26,340 bases of DNA, taken from assembly GCA_036275365.1 (NCBI GenBank), contig DASUDX010000134.1, positions 1 through 26,340 on the forward strand, in the 5' to 3' direction. Positions 22,910-26,340 of the stretch are shown here, piece after piece (the first letter of the stretch is position 1; the number at the start of each line of letters is the position of its first letter). Below the pieces are notes generated by a model that was given only the letters and a program-made list of their open reading frames with translations, was not told the DNA's origin and did not search any database. Both the position numbers and the translations under genes were made by a program. This DNA is from DASUDX01 sp036275365. GTDB lineage: Bacteria > Pseudomonadota > Gammaproteobacteria > Nevskiales > Nevskiaceae.

Positions 22910-23560
22910 ATGCCCGCCGTGATCCGCCTGCTGGTCTGCGATGACCACACCATCGTCCGTCAGGGCCTGGTCTCGATGCTCGAGGAAACCGGCGAATGCC
23001 AGGTGGTGGCCCAGGCTGCCGACGGCGCCCAGGCGGTGGAGCTGGCGATGAAGCACCAGCCGGACATCGTGGTCACCGACCTGTCGATGCCGCGGCTGTC
23101 CGGGCTGGAGGTGGTCAAGCGGGTGCGCGCCCAGCTGCCCGGGGTCAAGACCCTGGTGCTGACCGTGCACGAGGAGGACGAGTACATCCTGCCGATCATC
23201 CGCGCCGGGGCCTCGGGGTTCCTCAACAAGGACACCTCGGTGGCCGATCTGATGGCGGCGATCAAGACCATCCACGCCGGCCAGGCCTATTTCGGTCCGC
23301 GCGCCGCCAAGGCCCTGGCCGACCAGCACCAGCGCCCGCGCGGCGAGACCAGCTTCGACCCCTACGAGAGCCTCACCGCCCGTGAGCGCGAGACCTTCCA
23401 CCTGGTGGTGGAGGGCAAGACCACCAAGGAAATCGCCAACATCCTCGACATCGGCGTCAAGACCGCCGAGAACCACCGCGCGCGGATGATGGAGAAGCTG
23501 GGCGTGCGCAACACCGCCGAGGTGGTGCGCTTCGCCGCCCGCAAGGGGCTGCTGTCCTGA
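22910..23560 (+). CDS. NarL/FixJ-type response regulator
   Basis: 216 residues. Receiver: Asp11-Asp12 in LLVCDDHTIVRQGL, phospho-acceptor Asp57 in IVVTDLSMPRLSG, Thr85 in LVLTVHEE, and Lys107 in FLNKDTS. DNA-binding LuxR-type domain: SLTARERETFHLVVEGKTTK and EIANILDIGVKTAENHRARM, ending in KLGVRNTAEVVRFA (155-208). All key residues are intact, so it is a normal DNA-binding regulator, most likely phosphorylated by the adjacent kinase. Its target genes are unknown, but the symporter gene directly downstream is the obvious candidate. Confidence 0.95.
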   Translation: MPAVIRLLVCDDHTIVRQGLVSMLEETGECQVVAQAADGAQAVELAMKHQPDIVVTDLSMPRLSGLEVVKRVRAQLPGVKTLVLTVHEEDEYILPIIRAGASGFLNKDTSVADLMAAIKTIHAGQAYFGPRAAKALADQHQRPRGETSFDPYESLTARERETFHLVVEGKTTKEIANILDIGVKTAENHRARMMEKLGVRNTAEVVRFAARKGLLS

Positions 23561-23566
23561 GGCGGG

Positions 23567-23586
23567 TCACCGCCGGCCGGCGGTGA
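23567..23586. repeat. 20-bp perfect palindrome before the symporter gene
   Basis: TCACCGCCGG followed by CCGGCGGTGA is a perfect 20-base palindrome filling most of the 33-base gap between the regulator stop and the symporter ATG. As RNA it can fold into an eight-base-pair hairpin with a GGCC loop, overlapping the first bases of the GAGG ribosome binding site (23585-23588). As DNA it is a possible regulator operator. Confidence 0.55.
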
Positions 23587-23593
23587 GGCGAGG

Positions 23594-25006
23594 ATGAACG
23601 CGGTCTTCCTCTCCCTGCTCGGGTTCATCGTGCTGCAGCTGGGCTTCGCCGCCTGGGCGGCGCGGCGGATCCGCAGCGAAAGCGATTTCCTGGTCGCCGG
23701 CCGCAGCCTCGGGCCGTGGATGGCGACCTTCACCGTGTTCGCCACCTGGTTCGGCGCCGAGACCTGCATCGGCGCCGCCGGCGAGGCCTATGCCGGCGGG
23801 CTGGCCGCGGTGCGGGTCGATCCCTTCGGCTATGCCATCGGCATTCTGCTGATGGGCCTGCTGCTGGGCGCGGCGCTGTGGCGGCGCCAGCTGCTGACCC
23901 TGGCCGATCTGTTCCGCCAGCGCTGGGGCGGGGGCGTCGAGCGCCTCGCCGCGCTGATCATGATCCCCACCTCGCTGCTGTGGGCGGCGGCGCAGATCCG
24001 CGCGCTGGGCCAGGTGATGGCGATGACCGGGCTGGAGGAAGTGACGCTCGGCATCCAGGTGGCGGCGCTGGTGGTGATCCTCTACACCGTGGTCGGCGGC
24101 CTGTGGGCCGATGCGCTGAGCGATCTGGTGCAGGGGCTGGTGCTGATCGCCGGCCTGCTCGGGCTGGCGGTGATGGTCTGGCTGCTGCCGGAGGGCGCCG
24201 CGCCGGCCCTGCCCACGCTCGATCGGCTGCGCCTGCAGGCACCGGAGGAGTCGCTGTGGCAGACCCTGGAGATCTGGGCGGTGCCGATCGGCGGCACCCT
24301 CGCCGCCCAGGAGCTGGTGTCGCGGGTGCTGGCCATGCGCAGCCCCCAGCTGGCGCGCCGCGCCACGGTGCAGGCCGGGCTGCTCTATCTGCTGATCGGC
24401 CTGATTCCAGTCAGCCTGGGCCTGATCGCGTTCGAGCAGCTGGGACCGCTCGACGAGCCCGAGCAGGTGCTGCTGCACCTGGCCGAGGCGCGCCTGCCCC
24501 TGCTGCTGTTCATCCTGTTCGTGGCGGCGCTGGTCTCGGCGATCCTGTCGACGGTGAACTCGGCCCTGCTGGTGGCCGGTGGCCTGCTCGCCCACAACCT
24601 GGTGCTGCCGCTGCGTCCGGACCTCGGCGTGAGCGCGCGCCTGCGCCTGAACCGGCTGGCGGTGGCCGCCTTCGGCGGCATCGCCTATCTGATCGCCCTG
24701 AGCAGCGACAGCGTCTACGCGCTGGTGGAACAGGCCTCGGCCCTGGGCTCGGCCGGGGTGCTGGTTCTGATCGTGTTCGCCCTGCTGCCACGGCGCATCG
24801 GCGGCCCCGCGGCGGCCAGCGCCGCCCTGCTCAGCGGCGTCGGCGTCTATGTGGCCGGCAGCCAGGCCGGCTGGAGCGCGCCCTATCTCAGCTCGCTGGC
24901 GGCGGCCCTGCTGGCCTATCTGCTGCTGGCGCTGATCGAGGCCCGCCAAGAAAAAGGCCGCCCGGTGGGCGGCCCGTCAAACGCATCGCCGGAGATCAGT
25001 ACTTGA
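23594..25006 (+). CDS. sodium:solute symporter (SSS) family transporter
   Basis: 470 residues with about 12-13 transmembrane helices. Family marks include ATWFGAETCIGAAGEAY (50-66, helix 2), LTLADLFRQRWGGGVERLAA (101-120), VVGGLWADALSDLVQGLVL (166-184) and AILSTVNSALLVAGG (316-330), where Ser319-Thr320 correspond to the sodium-site Ser/Thr pair known in PutP. The substrate cannot be predicted. The C-terminal tail is hydrophilic (RQEKGRPVGGPSNASPEIST), and its codons contain the terminator of the convergent redoxin gene; the two genes overlap by 11 bases. It may be controlled by the upstream two-component system. Confidence 0.93.
   Translation: MNAVFLSLLGFIVLQLGFAAWAARRIRSESDFLVAGRSLGPWMATFTVFATWFGAETCIGAAGEAYAGGLAAVRVDPFGYAIGILLMGLLLGAALWRRQLLTLADLFRQRWGGGVERLAALIMIPTSLLWAAAQIRALGQVMAMTGLEEVTLGIQVAALVVILYTVVGGLWADALSDLVQGLVLIAGLLGLAVMVWLLPEGAAPALPTLDRLRLQAPEESLWQTLEIWAVPIGGTLAAQELVSRVLAMRSPQLARRATVQAGLLYLLIGLIPVSLGLIAFEQLGPLDEPEQVLLHLAEARLPLLLFILFVAALVSAILSTVNSALLVAGGLLAHNLVLPLRPDLGVSARLRLNRLAVAAFGGIAYLIALSSDSVYALVEQASALGSAGVLVLIVFALLPRRIGGPAAASAALLSGVGVYVAGSQAGWSAPYLSSLAAALLAYLLLALIEARQEKGRPVGGPSNASPEIST
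24951..24974 (-). terminator. intrinsic terminator of the redoxin operon inside the symporter gene
   Basis: Read on minus, GGCCGCCC-ACC-GGGCGGCC is a perfect eight-base stem with a three-base loop, followed by TTTTT, C, TT. It lies 22 bases beyond the redoxin stop and within the last codons of the symporter gene on the other strand. Confidence 0.75.
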
Positions 25007-25607
25007 TCGAGCAGCCGTAGGGCTTGCTGACCGGCGTGCTCACCGGCTTGCCCTCCTTCACTGCCGCCAGCGCCAGCTTCACATAGTTCTGGCTGGAGGG
25101 AATGTCGGCCGGATCGGCGCTGGGGGTGCTGTCGATGGCGCCGGCATAGACCAGGGTGCCGGCGGGATCGATGACGAACATGTGCGGGGTGGTCTTGGCG
25201 TCGTAGAGCCGGCCCACGGTGCCCTTCTCATCGAGCAGCACCGCGCTCGGGGTCGCCTTGCGGCTCTCGGTGAGCTCGTCGGCCCGCTGCGGGCTGACAT
25301 GCCCCTGCTTGCCGGGCGCGGACGAGATCAGGCTCAGCCAGACCACGCCTTCGGCCTCGGCGGCGGCCTGCAGGGCCTGCATGTTGCCGCTGTCGTAGTG
25401 CTTCTTGACGAAGGGGCACTGGTCGTTGGTCCATTCCAGCACCACCGTCTTGCCCTTGAAATCGGCCAGCTGGTGGGTCTCGCCGGCGGTGTCCACCGCG
25501 CTGAAGGCCGGCGCCGGCTTGCCCACCTCGGGCGCGGCATAGGCGGTCTGCACCAGCAGGGTGGCCACCAGCAGGGCGCTGCGGCCAAGGACGGGGATCG
25601 GGTTCAC
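24996..25607 (-). CDS. periplasmic redoxin/thioredoxin-fold protein
   Basis: 203 residues from GTG 25607. Residues 1-24 are a signal peptide ending TAYA before APEVGKPAPAF. The thioredoxin fold has VVLEWTNDQCPFVKKHY with Cys64, the cis-Pro segment TTPHMFVIDP (Pro141) and a conserved C-terminal YGCSIKY with Cys199. This is the AhpC/TSA-like redoxin family with one active-site cysteine and a distant C-terminal one, not a CxxC. The role is periplasmic; the substrate is unknown. GGAG eight bases before the GTG supports it over the in-frame ATG at 25634. It lies 59 bases downstream of dsbD on the same strand. Confidence 0.88.
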   Translation of the reverse strand: MNPIPVLGRSALLVATLLVQTAYAAPEVGKPAPAFSAVDTAGETHQLADFKGKTVVLEWTNDQCPFVKKHYDSGNMQALQAAAEAEGVVWLSLISSAPGKQGHVSPQRADELTESRKATPSAVLLDEKGTVGRLYDAKTTPHMFVIDPAGTLVYAGAIDSTPSADPADIPSSQNYVKLALAAVKEGKPVSTPVSKPYGCSIKY

Positions 25608-25666
25608 GCGGGTCTCTCCAGAGTGAGGTTGCATCGGGTAGGTCGGAATATCGGGCGCCACCGGGC

Positions 25667-26340
25667 TCAGCTGCCGCCAACCGCGTCGATCAGCAGGCCC
25701 GGAGTCAAGACCTGCGGCAGCACGATCGGTTCCGCGCCCTGCTTGGAGAGCAGGTACAGCGGCACCCCGCTGCGGCCGTAGCGGGTCAGCACGGCGGTGA
25801 TGGCGGGGTCGTAGCGGGTCCAGTCCCCCACCAGCAGGGCCACCCCGGCGCGGGCCAGGGCCGCCTTCACCTCCGGGTTGTCGAGCACCACCTTCTCGTT
25901 GACCTTGCAGGTGATGCACCAGTCGGCGGTGAAGTCGACCAGCACGGTACGGCCCTCGGCGCGCAGCTCGGCCAGCCGCGCGTCCGAATAGGGCTCCCAG
26001 CCGGCCACCGGGTGCGGCGCGGCCGGCGCCCCGGCGCGCAGCAGGGGGTGGGCCAGCACCGCCAGCGCGAGCCCCAGCGCCAGATAGCGCGGCAGCCGCC
26101 AGCCCCAGCCCTGACCCTGGCCGGCGCGCCAGCTGGCAAAGGCCAGCAGCACCAGCCCGATCAGCGCCAGCCCCAGGGCATCGGCGCCGGCCTGGCGGGC
26201 CAGCACCCAGAGCAGCCAGACCGCGGTGAGATAGAGCGGATAGGCCATCAGCTGCTTGAAGGTCTCCATCCAGGCCCCGGGCCGCGGCAGCGCCTGCGCC
26301 AGCCGCGGGACGAAGCCGAGCAGCAGGAAGGGCATCGCCA
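25667..26340 (-). CDS. dsbD: thiol:disulfide interchange protein DsbD, C-terminal part (5' end outside window)
   Basis: About 224 residues are visible, beginning with AMPFLLLGFVPRLAQALPRP, the end of the DsbD transmembrane domain, followed by further hydrophobic helices. The C-terminal periplasmic thioredoxin domain shows VDFTADWCITCKVNEKVVLD with the redox-active CITC pair and GVPLYLLSKQG with the cis-proline. DsbD carries electrons from cytosolic thioredoxin across the inner membrane to periplasmic thiol proteins. The downstream redoxin is a plausible recipient. The gene continues past base 26340, so the N-terminal domain is not seen. Confidence 0.93.
   Translation of the reverse strand, partial: AMPFLLLGFVPRLAQALPRPGAWMETFKQLMAYPLYLTAVWLLWVLARQAGADALGLALIGLVLLAFASWRAGQGQGWGWRLPRYLALGLALAVLAHPLLRAGAPAAPHPVAGWEPYSDARLAELRAEGRTVLVDFTADWCITCKVNEKVVLDNPEVKAALARAGVALLVGDWTRYDPAITAVLTRYGRSGVPLYLLSKQGAEPIVLPQVLTPGLLIDAVGGS

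Noticed and set aside
23567..24949. 460-codon minus-strand frame antisense to the symporter
   Set aside because: Very Gln/Arg/His-rich translation; the symporter on plus has full family motifs.

Overview
The window is a contiguous, very GC-rich (roughly 70% by eye) bacterial chromosome segment. The gene families point to a gammaproteobacterium: YajQ, YchJ, a DUF938 methyltransferase, TesB, OpgD, YheS, RdgC, a PncC-recA-recX cluster and DsbD. The genus cannot be fixed from the sequence alone. Coding density is very high. No intergenic gap exceeds about 160 bases, and many neighbours overlap by ATGA or TGATG. I see no tRNA, rRNA, CRISPR array, insertion sequence or prophage gene. The many long antisense reading frames are by-products of GC-rich codon usage.

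Layout. 1-355 holds the start of yajQ (minus strand, cut by the window edge), divergent from a plus-strand run: a YchJ-like protein, an FAD-dependent oxidoreductase, a DUF938 methyltransferase, a GST-like protein and a DUF3429 membrane protein (417-3608). Next come a large lipoprotein alpha/beta hydrolase, a small YkgJ-type cysteine-cluster protein that seems to start at ATC, a photolyase/cryptochrome-like flavoprotein with unusual domain order, and an unrecognised 236-residue protein (3708-7974). From 13598 down to 7979 runs a minus-strand series with short gaps or overlaps: a GAF-like/LuxR regulator, a CHASE3 hybrid histidine kinase, a stand-alone receiver, TesB thioesterase and OpgD.

13725-14237 encodes a secreted SgcJ/EcaC-like protein. 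It ends tail to tail with yheS (ABC-F ATPase) across a strong shared hairpin. 16281-21207 is a DNA-repair and recombination block: rdgC and xthA on plus, an HD-domain protein on plus, then pncC-recA-recX on minus. 21365-25006 is a plus-strand operon: a GAF sensor protein, a soluble NarX-type kinase, a NarL-type response regulator and a sodium/solute symporter. It is preceded by a near-perfect sigma-54 promoter motif. The last part (minus) holds a periplasmic redoxin and the C-terminal part of DsbD, probably one operon feeding reducing power to the periplasm.

Most of the window is ordinary core genome. The most notable items are the sigma-54 motif before a split-sensor two-component operon, the apparent ATC start of the YkgJ-like gene, the photolyase-like protein with its FAD-binding half first, the three-gene regulatory system that has no conventional DNA-binding response regulator, and a redoxin terminator embedded in the end of the convergent symporter gene. 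I did not find convincing evidence of an entirely new system.
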